NCBI GenBank assembly: GCA_015680685.1
Contig: MNCI01004128.1
Span: 66,051-126,410, forward strand
Direction of reading: 5' to 3'
From: Gnetum montanum
Taxonomy: Eukaryota; Streptophyta; Gnetopsida; Gnetales; Gnetaceae
DNA length: 60,360 nucleotides
Shown here piece by piece: positions 24,107-34,088 of the stretch. How positions within the stretch are numbered: the stretch's first letter is position 1; every line of letters starts with the position of its first letter. The notes beneath the pieces are model-generated. The model made no database searches and had not been told where the DNA came from. It saw only the letters and a list, made by a program, of their open reading frames with translations. Position numbers and translations under genes: made by a program.

Positions 24107-27100
24107 CTAGTCCCCTCCGTCCCCTGGGGGTGAGTGCCCCGTAATGGTTCCCTGATCCTGCCGGTCCGTTCCACATACGGGCCCCCGCCCCCCGCAATCA
24201 TAAGCTCTATCCAAAGCTTCCTGAATCTGGCACACAAGGTCGTGGGGGGGGGGGCACGCCACTTTGTTGAAGACGGAATCATTGCGGGCTTTCCACAGGA
24301 TCCAAAGCGCGGTGAGGGTTGGTGAGTTACCGGAGATCTTGATGGACTGCAACCCGCACGTGTGCCAAAATTGACGGGTGACGGGACACTCATGCATGAA
24401 ATGCTGCAGTGTCTCCGCATTATGATTGCACATGGGGTAATACGGGCTGATCCCCAGGCCTCTGTTCTGCAGGAACCTCCGAACTGGAAGGGCATCGTGA
24501 AGAATCAGCCAACCAAACATCTTAATCTTTTCCGGGATTGGCCCCTGCCAGAGGCGCCGCCAGCGCGGGTCCGATGGGAACCGTGTCCTGAGGTACTGCC
24601 GAGGATGAAGGGGCTCGTCAGCGTCACCTGTCGCCCCCACATGCCCACACAGATGCTTCCAAACAGGAGAGTCCGAGCCCGTAGCCCTCCCGTAGCCCTG
24701 CGCCCAGGTGGAGGGGTCCTCCTGCATGGTGGAAAGCCTCCAAACCAATCGCTGCCGTCCCAACGCCACCTCCTCCGCGAAGGGGAGAATGCCAACCCCC
24801 CCGGCCTCGCGAGGCCTCGCAGTTGTGGTCCAATCCACCAGGTGCATCTTCTTCCCCCCTTTTCCACCGGACCATACAAATTGACGCAGGATTGTGTCAA
24901 TCTTTGTGATGACGCCAGCCGGCAGGGCCACGATAGAAGCCCCAAATCTGGCCATTGCCCCCAGCACAACGGTAGCAAGCACAATTTTTCCTTTGCGGGA
25001 GAGGAATTGATTCGTCCAATGGACCGTCCGTTGCTGAATACGCATCAGTAAAGCCTGCCAGGTTTGTCGACGATGCCAGTCGCGCATGGGGAAGCCAAGA
25101 TATTTATCCACCGCTGCACCCGGCAGAATCCCCATGATTTGAATAATTCTGTTGTGCACAGCCTGGTGCGTGTGTGTGAAATAGAGCGCGGACTTCCCGG
25201 TGTTCATTTGCAACCCGACCTCCCGCTGGAACCTGTCAAGCGCCCTCATCAGCGCCTTGACCTGCGGTACGGAAGCCCGAACATAGATCATGGTGTCATC
25301 TGCGTAATGAGCGGTGAGGCAACGTACCCCATGAATGTCAAGGCCCTGGACGCCTTCGTCCACGCAGAAACTCTGCAGGAGATCCATCAGCATAAGAAAG
25401 AGGAGAGGGGAGAGAGGATCGCCTTGCCGCAGCCCGTGACCAGTTCCCTGGAAACCCCATAAGTGCCCATCGATGTCCAGGGAGTACCTGCCACTCCTTT
25501 GAATCTGCAGGCAGAGCTCCACAAAGTCCCTGTCCAACCCTTTGGCCAGCATCACTTTTCGCAGTGCTGCCCAGCTCACGGTGTCGAAGGCCTTCGTAAT
25601 GTCAAGCTTGATACATAGGCCTGGAAACTTCGCGAGGTGAAGAGAGTGCTGGATTTCCTGCAGTAACAAGACTTGATCCTGAAGGTGGCAGCCCGTAATG
25701 AAAGTAGCCTGGTTTTTTCCCACCAGACGTGGCATGAGAGGGCGCAGTCTGGCAACCAGCATTTGGGAGAACAACCGAAGAAGCGAGTTGCAGACACCAA
25801 TGGGCCTAAAGTGCCCCGGTGTAGTGGGCACCTCGATTTTTGGCAAGAGGACTACGCGCGCGCAATTAATTTCTTTGCGGACCTGTCGCCAGGCAAGCAT
25901 GGAGTTAAAGGCATCAAGAAGGTTGGCGCCCAACACCTCTTCATACTCTCGGAAGAATTCGATGGGCCAACCATCCGGCCCGGGCGCCTTATTCGCCTGC
26001 ATATCTTTCAACGTGGCCCTAAGTTCCTGCCGGGAAAAGGGGGAAAGCAGCTGCTCGTTTTCTGTTTGGGTCACCACCTGCAGGATGGGCACGGAGAGCG
26101 GATCGGTAGCTTGCCACGCCCACACCTGCTGCCAATAGCGCTGCAGCCCCTCCACCCCTGACTGCGAGGGCGCCTGTGTGTCCTGCAGGAACCGTTGCAG
26201 GGGCCGGAGGTGGTTTCTGCGATGCTCCACCGCCTGAGAAAAGAAATATTTCGTATGTCTGTCCCCTGATTGCAGCCATTGGATCCTTGCCCGCTGTCGC
26301 CAATATTCTTCCTCATCGTGCTGCAAAACCTGTAGCCGTACCAAGAGGGCGAGCTCCTTGTTGTCCGTGTCAGTGCTCTGTGCATGTTCCTGCTGGGCCT
26401 GAATTGCTGCGAGCCGCGCCTGGAGTTGGCCACGCTGTTCACGGAAGTCATATTTTTCAACTTTGGGCAGGGATTTGATTTTCTGCTTCAGCCGCTGCAG
26501 TGCGTTGCGCAGGAAGTCACGTGGGTCCTCCTGCCGCTCCATGGGCTGCGTCTGCCCCCTCGAACTCTGTGCCGGCCTCCTGGGGAACGGCGTCTGCCTC
26601 GTCGGGTGCGCTTGCCGCCTCGCGTCCGCCGCCCGCGTCGGGTGCGCCTGCTACCTCGTGTCCATCGCCTGCGTCGGGTGCGCCAGCCGCCTCGTGACCT
26701 GCGCCTGCGTTTGGTGCATCTACCGCCTCAAGCCCTGCGCCTGCGTCGGGTGCGCCTGCCGCCTCATGTCCTTCGCCTGCTGCGGGTGCGCCTGCCTCCT
26801 CGCGTGCTGCGCCTGTTGCGTCTGGTTGGCCTGTCCCCGCGTTTGTTGCGCCAGCGGCGTCGTGTTGTGGGTCTGGCTTGTTGGTCGGGCAGTGCCATGG
26901 GTCTGTTGCGTTTGTGCCACTCCTACCTCGCCCGCGTAGTTAGCCCAGATATCCCTCACCATCTCGGCCAGCCACGGCTTCCGCAACCACGAGCGCTCGA
27001 ACCTAAACGGCCTAGGACTCTGCCCCGCTGGTCTGTCCACGTGTCTGTCCGCCTGGCAGAAAATCGCCCGATGATCAGAAGCCATTCTGACCCCTCCATA

Positions 27101-27715
27101 TGCATGCACGTTCCACCCGGAGAGCAGCGACTGGCTCGCCCAGGCCCTATCAATCCTTGTCTGAACCAGCGCCGCACCGTGACGCCGGTTGCTCCAGGTG
27201 AAACGGCATCCCGCGAGCTCCAGATCCGAGAGAGCCGCGCGTTGCAGCAACTCCTGGAAGTCGGACGCCCCTGGGGGCTCCGCCATGGAATTCCAAGTCT
27301 TCTCCCAACTGTACAGTCTCTGATTAAAATCTCCAATCAGCAGCCATGCCGTGTCGTCCGGCACCTGACTCGCCACGCGTTCCAGCTCCTGTAGCCGCTC
27401 CTTCCACCCTTGGGCGCCATACACATTGGTGATCCAAATGTCCAGCCGGGGCAGGTGTATCGTGAGGCTCCAATCGGACAGATCACGAATGATTGAGGTC
27501 TCCTTGGTGAGGACCTCCAGACCACCCGCACGGCCCCTGCTCGGCACGAAATGACTATGCCAACTGGACCATTCCAACACCTGGGCCTCAGACTGCTGGA
27601 GTTTGGTCTCCTGCAGGCACACAACGTCGCACCTCTCATCCGCCACCATACATTTCAGGGTATGTCGTTTGTACGGGGTACCCTGTCCCCTGCAGTTCCA
27701 TGAGAGGACCTTCAT
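24107..27715 (-). pseudogene. LINE ORF2: endonuclease-reverse transcriptase with two in-frame TAG codons
   Basis: One minus-strand frame of 1202 codons starts at 27715. The N-terminal apurinic/apyrimidinic-type endonuclease shows MKVLSWNCRG, VCLQETKL (catalytic Glu36), LLIGDFNQRL and ASDHRAIF. It is followed by a 12-residue repeat region, then reverse transcriptase with KAPGPDGWP, LDITKAFDTVSW, GLRQGDPLSPLLF and the catalytic YADD at 25306-25295, and a C-terminal zf-RVT-like region (MFGWLILHDALP, CNHNAETLQHFMHECP). Only two stops interrupt it, TAG at 26722-26720 and TAG at 26653-26651, both in the repeat linker; there is no frameshift between the domains. The start overlaps the ORF1 stop (ATGA). 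The protein would nick target DNA and copy the element RNA in the nucleus. As read, only the endonuclease part would be made unless the stops are read through. Confidence 0.92.
26580..26830 (-). repeat. 36-nt tandem repeat inside LINE ORF2
   Basis: About seven imperfect units of 33-36 nt (plus strand GCCTGCGTCGGGTGCGCC + GCCGCCTCGTG...). On the minus strand they encode a 12-residue unit close to RRQAHPTQAQGL, between endonuclease and reverse transcriptase. It contains both TAG codons of ORF2. Confidence 0.85.
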
Positions 27716-29109
27716 GGAGACTGCTGTCTCTGAAACGTCTCCTGGAGCGTAGGCTGGACGCCCAGACCCACATAAAGCTGCGCGGTCCTATGTCTGCGCG
27801 AGCGATTTTCTGGTGTGCCCACCTTGCCCACCGGCGCCGGAACCACCGAAGCACCTGTAATCTTTTTTGGGCTGGGTCGTGCTGTCCCCTGGCACGTATT
27901 AATCCAATCGGTGACAGGGGGCGGTGACAACGGGTCTCCGGCGACAGCCAACTGAGTATGAGGCGTCGCAATGTTCAGGTGCTGCTGCGCGCGATCGTCT
28001 GGGGATGAAGTGCTGTCCCCAACCAGAGCTTGGAGGTATGGCTTGTCTGACCGAACCTCCTTCGTCTTCTCCTCCAGTCTTTCTGTGCGTAGGTCCGCCT
28101 GAGGTTGTTCCTCCTGCCTGGGGCCCGTGTGCTGAACGCCATTTGATGCGTTCTGGGTGTGGGTGCTCCCTTCCTGTCTGCTGCCCCCCGCCGGACGCCC
28201 CTGTTTGGGTTTCCTGTTGGGTCTCCGCCTTCGGCCACNNNNNNNNNNNNNNNNNNNNNNNNNNNNNNNNNNNNNNNNNNNNNNNNNNNNNNNNNNNNNN
28301 NNNNNNNNNNNNNNNNNNNNNNNNNNNNNNNNNNNNNNNNNNNNNNNNNNNNNNNNNNNNNNNNNNNNNNNNNNNNNNNNNNNNNNNNNNNNNNNNNNNN
28401 NNNNNNNNNNNNNNNNNNNNNNNNNNNNNNNNNNNNNNNNNNNNNNNNNNNNNNNNNNNNNNNNNNNNNNNNNNNNNCCGAACACCTGTGCCAGGGAGAG
28501 CAATATTTCGGTTGACCAGTATTCGAGGGGTAAATCGTAAAGTCGGATCCACACCGGCGCCCGCTCGAACAGATTCGGGTCGTTGTGAGCGCCCGGGCGC
28601 CAGGGAGCTAGGGCCAGGCCCCGTGCCCCGTAAAACCACGGTCCCCCCACCAGCACCTTCTCCCGGTCGGCCTGGGAGGCGAAACAGAACAAGAGACGGT
28701 CATCTGCGAGGCTCTTGACTGTCACCGATTCCAACTCCCAAACAACCCGAACCCACCGCCGAACCAAGTCTAGGTGGGGCCTTTCCCCTTCCGAGACGAA
28801 TCTACCAATGAGACTGCGGGTGAGGTTATCCAGGGTGGCGGCAGCAGGTCCTTGAATTTTTACCCGCAGCTCCAAACTGCCGTCGTTTCCGGTGCATGTA
28901 GCCAGTCGCTCCTTCTCCGCGTCCGTGTCCGCGTCCGCGTCCACGTCTGCGTCCCCCACAGCCGTGCGATCCGTCTCCACATCGGTATCTGCGGCTCCAG
29001 CATCCCTGCCGCCGCTTGTCCATCCGCCACCGCTCGCCGCGCGTCCTTCCGCCGCCGCGCGTCCTTCCGCCGCCGCGCGTCCTTCCGCCGCCCCCGCTCG
29101 CGCCACCAT
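27712..29109 (-). CDS. LINE ORF1: DUF4283-type nucleic-acid-binding protein, interrupted by a sequence gap
   Basis: 466 codons on the minus strand, of which about 80 fall in the gap. The N-terminus carries an Ala/Glu/Gly/Arg repeat (AAEGRA three times, encoded by an 18-bp unit at 29041-29094) and an Asp/Ala-rich stretch. The DUF4283-like domain follows at residues about 75-210 (SLIGRFVSEGERP, VLVGGPWFYG, PVWIRLYDLPLEYW). The gap covers the place where plant ORF1 proteins usually have a CCHC zinc knuckle, so that motif cannot be checked. The C-terminal 140 residues are polar and Pro/Gln-rich. The stop TGA overlaps the ORF2 ATG by two bases. The protein is expected to coat the element RNA. Whether the frame is really intact depends on the true length of the gap. 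Confidence 0.85.
   Translation of the reverse strand: MVARAGAAEGRAAAEGRAAAEGRAASGGGWTSGGRDAGAADTDVETDRTAVGDADVDADADTDAEKERLATCTGNDGSLELRVKIQGPAAATLDNLTRSLIGRFVSEGERPHLDLVRRWVRVVWELESVTVKSLADDRLLFCFASQADREKVLVGGPWFYGARGLALAPWRPGAHNDPNLFERAPVWIRLYDLPLEYWSTEILLSLAQVFXXXXXXXXXXXXXXXXXXXXXXXXXXXXXXXXXXXXXXXXXXXXXXXXXXXXXXXXXXXXXXXXXXXXXXXXXXXXXXXXXGRRRRPNRKPKQGRPAGGSRQEGSTHTQNASNGVQHTGPRQEEQPQADLRTERLEEKTKEVRSDKPYLQALVGDSTSSPDDRAQQHLNIATPHTQLAVAGDPLSPPPVTDWINTCQGTARPSPKKITGASVVPAPVGKVGTPENRSRRHRTAQLYVGLGVQPTLQETFQRQQSP
28239..28477. other. Assembly gap, 239 N
   Basis: A run of undetermined bases inside LINE ORF1. Frames on both sides agree with the stated gap length, but the true length is unknown. 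Confidence 0.95.
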
Positions 29110-29119
29110 CGGGTCTTTA

Positions 29120-29223
29120 AAAGACCATCTATAATATCTAACTATGGAACACTGACATAATTATACTTCAATACAAGCAGATATGTTACATAGAAGTTAT
29201 ATCTTGAAAGCATCTAACAAGGT
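29120..29223. repeat. 104-bp direct repeat flanking the LINE, right copy
   Basis: By eye identical to 23529-23632. Its junction with the LINE (GGGTCTTT|AAAAGACC) has no N and contains the short palindrome TCTTTAAAAGA. Confidence 0.9.
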
Positions 29224-29727
29224 TATTACTCATGAAAAAAGCCAAGAATGGATATAAGAAAAGCTATGTGCAACATAAGGATAAATTACTTCATTTTTAG
29301 ATCAACTAAAGAATCACTCAAGCTCCATGTTGAGCTTTACATGTTCTACTCACTATTGTAATCCTTACAAAGCTATTTGCAAGCTAAAGGAATAGAAGTA
29401 TAAAAAATCATAATAATGAGAAAAAGGTATGAAAAATAACTTACAAAATTTACATTAAAACTAGTAAGGATTTTAATAAAAAAAAATATTCTCATCAACC
29501 TTGACAAGGTTGTAAAATAATATTAGAATTTTCGTCCATCATGGTGAGGGTTTGAAAAAAATTTCTAAAACAATGCTTCCTAGGATTTCCATGAAGAAAA
29601 AGAACTCTAAAATTGATCTTCTTCATGCTTTTCAAGAAGAACATACAATAGAACATTAACCCTAGAATGAAAGAATATAAAATAGAATAATTTTTTGGAG
29701 AATTTCATGGAAAGAAAGAAACCATAA

Positions 29728-30259
29728 ACTAGCTTAGTTATATATTTATAATATATATCTATAAATTGGCCGAGAAAGTCCTATTAGTTTACAACTAAAA
29801 AGTTCTTTGAGTGAAAAATTTCACGACTTTTGGATGAAGAACAAGATTTAAAAACCAAAATTTTCATGCCTTTTGGATGAAGAACAAGAGTTCTGTACCT
29901 TATTTTTCCTAAGGATGGGGTTTCTGAAAAAAAAAATTCTATCAATTAGTGTATGCTCTCACTCTCGGCCAAATTTATGCTCTCACTCTCAAAAACAACA
30001 AATTCGGTTGAGGGTGAGAGCATACACTAATTGATGAAATTTTTTTTTTCAGAAAACCCATCCTTAGGAAAAATAAGGTACAGAACTCTTGTTCTTTTGG
30101 AGTTCTTCATTTAGAAGGCATGAAAATTTTGGTTTTAAAATCTTGTTCTTCGTCTAGAAGTCGTGAAATTTTTTACTCAAAGAAATTTTTACTTGTAAAC
30201 TAATAAGACTCTCTCAGCCAATTTATAGATATATATTATAAATATATAACTAAGCTAGT
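29728..30259. repeat. 532-bp long inverted repeat (foldback)
   Basis: The left arm runs from ACTAGCTTAGTTATAT at 29728 to about 29974, the right arm from about 30010 to ATATAACTAAGCTAGT ending at 30259. The arms are near-perfect complements with a few mismatches and small indels, and the loop is about 35 bases. The inner arm ends carry GTGTATGCTCTCAC and its complement GTGAGAGCATACAC. No target duplication is evident at the tips. It could be a foldback/MITE-like element or an inverted duplication; a transcript across it would form a long hairpin and could feed small-RNA production (inference). Confidence 0.85.
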
Positions 30260-30462
30260 GATTTCCAGTCGTCTGCTGCAGGATGATTTAAACATCATGG
30301 ATAGAAATACTATAAGACCATGGAATGCTTTATTGAATGATCATAAACATGTTGTAATACAACAGAAATGATCAATGTACAAACATGCGTAATTGAAAAT
30401 GTATAGTTACAAATGATCTGACATTCAAAATGGTAAAAATTAGTTAAGAGAAAGAAATGAGA

Positions 30463-30960
30463 TCATTCTTCATTAGATTTAATGTGTTGCTCTTCATCCA
30501 ATCTACTTTGAAGGTGCAAAGCCTTAAATATCTTGATATATCTTTCTTTGAAGATCAGAGGGAACATCTTCAAATTGTCAATACTCTTCACTCAAGATAG
30601 TTCCACAAATGTAAGACCTGTTGTTTCTCTACTACCAACATCTATAAACGCTTTCTCCAATGTCATTGCCTGTGACTTATGATCGTTCATGCCCATGCTA
30701 ATCTAAGTGGTAGTTGGCGAGATCCTCCACATATGATTGGTGGAATGGGTACTTGTCGAGGATGTTCATTATCATACGGTACTCCAATATAGGAGTCAAA
30801 CTCAATGATGACATACGATGGCAACTATGGAAGTTGACAGTGTGGACTATATATTATTTTCATAGTGAATCTCAATGCACCATTAACCAATCCTACTTCA
30901 TAGATTAACAGTGAGCACAACCCTTGCATCCTCACAAATGAACACTACTCAGTCCAATTC
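30463..30960 (-). pseudogene. PIF1-type DNA helicase, C-terminal fragment
   Basis: The minus-strand reading contains the ordered C-terminal blocks of PIF1-like helicases of the kind found in plant Helitrons and related genes: GLVNGAL near 30895, EFDSYIGVPYDNEHPRQVPI near 30810-30750, LPLRLAWA near 30710, then SHRQAMTLEKAFIDVG (degraded from IHKSQGxTLxxxxxDxG), GLTFVELS and the stop-disrupted S-R-V-K motif, followed by ERYIKIF. The coding end is a TGA at 30465-30463. The R of the arginine motif is replaced by TGA, the result expected from CGA decay, and other stops occur at about 30835 and 30700. The N-terminal helicase half and any Rep domain are absent. It may come from a Helitron or from a retrocopy of a host helicase gene. 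Confidence 0.8.
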
Positions 30961-31267
30961 TCCTTTTGAATCATCCAAAAAATTTTGGTGGTTAAGTGCT
31001 GAAAGTTCGAAACATTATTATTTAAAACTAAACATTTATATTATATTAAGTGCAAGTACATTCATGGATTGAATCACTGTTTATATAGTGTGCATCAGCA
31101 TGTTTCATGAATCATGATATATCAGCAAGTTAAATCAGCAAGTCAATGTTAGTTAAAACTATGGCAAAATAGATTACTAAATTTATTGATTTTTTTCTAA
31201 AAATAAAATATATTATAAAAATAGTGCCAACTCAACTCAGATTGACAAAATTTGAGACCCAGTGTGA

Positions 31268-32140
31268 TTACCAACCAACGACTTGACACAGTTTGCTACT
31301 TGTAAAATCATTTTGTTGCGTACTTATTCCTTGCTGTAATTTGATGACCATTTTAAATATTCGCACTTGCCTTATCCCATTGAATTTTTTACACGGTCTG
31401 AAGCCGTATGGAATCTTGCAATCTCTACTTTCTTTTAGCTGGTATTTGACCAAATATTTTCATACTAAAATTCACTATAACATAAAATAATTTAAACCTT
31501 TAATCTTATCCTCCCAACCATGCTCAGCCTTAAGAACACTGTACAAACCATCATAGAGTCCTAAAGCATGCACTCCTACATCCAAAGAGACACCAGGAAA
31601 AGGATGGGACAAGTGCGCGGTGGTAAAGTTTAGCCTTGAATCATAAATATAAGCTCTTTTCTTTGATTTTATGGTTATATTTATTACCTTTTTTTTAGTA
31701 TCTAAAAACTCTGAAAAGGATTCCATTTTTCTAAAGGAGTTCTAGGCTCATAATGATGTAGTTGTTCTATACAAAATGAGCCACACCGAATCAAACAACG
31801 GCAACAAACATGGCGTACAAAGCATGGAGAGTGTGCTATACATGGGCGCTAGAACAGACGTTGATTTACGATATTTCGACAACTCCAGGCCATAGCTCTC
31901 CTTTTTCCAGCAACTGTAGCACCGTTTTGTAGGAGCATTGAGCCAGATTTCGGTACTAGAAAATAGGCCGCTGCGTATCACCAATCATGGCTGTGCCCAC
32001 GGCCAAAATCCGGTTGTCCATTTACGCTTCATACTATCAAATATTTCAGGCAAGGGAAGTTGCATGTTTTCTTCAACCATCTTCCCACCAACGATTTCAA
32101 CACTCTTTTCCAGACACGGCGTTACTGTCTGATTCTGGGT
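31268..32140 (-). pseudogene. Unidentified minus-strand coding remnant
   Basis: Three neighbouring minus-strand open stretches (31984-31748, 31726-31475, 31453-31268) and their upstream extension to about 32140 have protein-like composition. Recognisable strings are GGKMVEENMQLPLPEIFD, KRKWTTGFWPWAQP, then after a TGA LVIRSGLFSSTEIW, and later FPGVSLDVGVHALGLYDG and LKAEHGWEDKIKG. I do not recognise the family. The stop after WAQP is a TGA that could derive from CGA. Its closeness to the PIF1 fragment on the same strand may mean a shared origin, for example gene fragments carried by a Helitron, but no Helitron ends were identified. Confidence 0.35.
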
Positions 32141-33600
32141 AGGAAGTGTATGTGGCAGGCGTTCCTGGCTCTTTCTACTGCTAGCTTTTTTTGGTGGGTT
32201 TCATAGACATAGAGTACTCTTTCTTCATCCTTCACTGGCTTTCACAGGTATCATATCCTAGCACTCACGGTATCCAACCTACCATTGAGAGGCAATTTCT
32301 TGCGTCTAATGCAGCTGCAATGTGTGAGGGGAAAGTCTGGGTGCAATGTATGAACAAGTCACGAGATTTGTTTGATTGTCATGGCTTCTCTGGTGTCTGT
32401 TTACTTGTCTACTATCTGTTTATCTTGCTAGCTGCCCGCTGCAGCATCCAATTTTCTATCCATTTTGGTTGTTGGCAGGGGCTTGGTGCAAGTGGAATAA
32501 TTTTTGCGTTACGATGCGAGCACCGTAAAGCCTCATTCCTAGAGAGTTGCACTAGTTTTATTAGCATAAATGAACAATTTTGTATGCTGTAATTTCTTTA
32601 TCGTTTTCTATACAGTCAATTCCCCACAACATGCGTAGTGTTGTAGTGTTGTAGGTGCCCTCTTCTTTCTTAGCAGCAGCATTGGCCACTTCCTCTTCTT
32701 TTTCTTAGTTATCCTTGTGAATTCCAGCACATCAAAGCAAAGGCATGGTTTGTAAATAGAGAAGTATGCAACAGCCTGATCCTTTCATAAAACGACGTAA
32801 CGTTACCGAATTATGACTGGTAATGGCCTCTCAGCCAAACTAACATTACAGAAGTTGAATGGCAACCAACAAGAGTGAAATAACAATAGCAAGAACACAT
32901 AGTGGCCACTAGGGCTATACATGGTGATGACTATAGTAATATATAGTGGTAATTACAACAACTTCAACAAAACAAAATGGCAACACATTGTAACTATAAC
33001 AAGACTCAATGACAATGGTGAAAACACATAGTCGCATTTAAAGACACTTAGCAATGATAATGATTAAAACTGTTGGTAATGTTCAGAGATACTTAGTAAT
33101 GATAATGGCATATGAAAATACTATGTTTTAGTAGCATTAATATGAATTCTATTTAATGTGAACATAAGAATTTATAGTATGAATGTTGGTTTCTTTCAAA
33201 TTCTAAATAAAATTTTAACTTTATCAATATTTATTAAATGATTATTGCATACAAATATAAAAATTATTCTATAAAATTCTATTTGAGATGAAATTTAATC
33301 ATTAGCTGTAAAATATCATCATCATATTAGCAATACTGTATAGCTCATTATCTTCTAAAGTAAAAAGTTTCTTGTTCAAGATGCATATTAGGCATTATTA
33401 TATTTCTCTATTAACTTATCTAATGTGTTAAATTCCATAATAAAATAGTAGATGAAATATTAAAAATAATGCCCTAGCTTCAAAAAATTACCAAAGACAC
33501 AAATGATTTATTAATCAATATCCATAGATCAATAGGCATATGTTTGATTTTTTTATTTTATAATTTAGTGATACCCACTAGAATTAAAACTATAAATCAA
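32141..33600. other. No recognisable gene; short degenerate repeats
   Basis: A 133-codon plus-strand frame at 32191-32592 has no known motif and is probably chance. At 32870-33110 short phrases such as ACACATAGTGGC and TACTTAGTAATGATAATG recur irregularly. Otherwise AT-rich DNA. Confidence 0.5.
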
Positions 33601-34088
33601 AGTCACTAGGCCAAGACATTTATTAGTAGGCTAACACCACAATATATAACATCCATATGCATAGAAATAACATGTAACTAAGCATATGAGTAAGTCTTTA
33701 CTTCTAACGAAAGGGGATTTAAGCAAGAAAATACTACCTAGACATGATCATGATGAAGGATCATGAAACCTTAGGATCATGAACATTGATCATTTCCTTC
33801 AAATCAAATAAGGCTAATACATAATTGATTTCTTAACAAGCATAGATTATCAATGTGATAGTAATTATGTCACTAACCCTAGTTATGGGACCTAGTTCTC
33901 TGCTTCTAATAATTGTTGAATCCATATCACATAAACCATTATGCACCTGTCTTGCAAGTTGATTTGAACAAATAAACATTACCTAGGTATGATCATATTA
34001 ACTAATCATGAAATCCAAGGATCAAGAGCATTGGTTATTTTTCTTGAATCAAAGAAAACTAACACATGGCTAACTCATTAATAGGTAC
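33601..34088. repeat. ~245-bp tandem array, left part
   Basis: About two units of a tandem repeat whose landmarks are CCTAGRYATGATCAT...GAAAC/TCC and ATCAATGTGATAGTAATT...CTAACCCTAG (33727/33969 and 33850). The array resumes at 50565 after the outer LTR element; splicing the element out restores the phase (about 255 bp between landmarks). Confidence 0.75.
34084..34088. repeat. Target site duplication GGTAC of the outer element, left copy
   Basis: GGTAC precedes the LTR start and recurs exactly at 50560-50564 after the other LTR. Confidence 0.85.

Larger units (their letters stand above)
23634..29119 (-). mobile_element. L1-type LINE retrotransposon, near full-length
   Basis: A 5.5-kb GC-rich, CpG-dense block in AT-rich DNA, bounded by 104-bp direct repeats. 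ORF1 (DUF4283-like) and ORF2 (endonuclease, reverse transcriptase, zf-RVT) are arranged as in plant L1 LINEs and transcribed leftwards. The 5' leader is only 10 bp before the ORF1 start. No poly(A) is visible at the 3' end (left border), where a lone N sits instead. Retained CpG and few disabling changes suggest a recent insertion, because methylated CpG decays quickly in plant repeats. A 239-base gap interrupts ORF1. Confidence 0.9.

Noticed and set aside
24362-25051. Several plus-strand frames of 100-229 codons across the LINE
   Set aside because: They are shadows of the GC-rich reverse transcriptase frame on the other strand.
26540-26722. A frameshift between endonuclease and reverse transcriptase
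   Set aside because: Codon-by-codon reading shows the same frame on both sides, with only two TAG codons.
26384-27394. 336-codon plus-strand frame, Arg/Pro-rich
   Set aside because: It is antisense to LINE ORF2 in GC-rich sequence and repeats the 36-nt array; no known motif.
29728-30259. A classical microRNA precursor
   Set aside because: The arms are about 250 bp, far longer than a usual plant precursor stem, and nothing singles out a 21-nt mature region.
31478-31500. A splice junction after WEDKIKG on the minus strand
   Set aside because: The apparent intron would be only about 23 bases, too short for a plant intron.
32191-32592. 133-codon plus-strand frame as a host gene
   Set aside because: No motif, no neighbouring exons, and the region shows more coding character on the minus strand.
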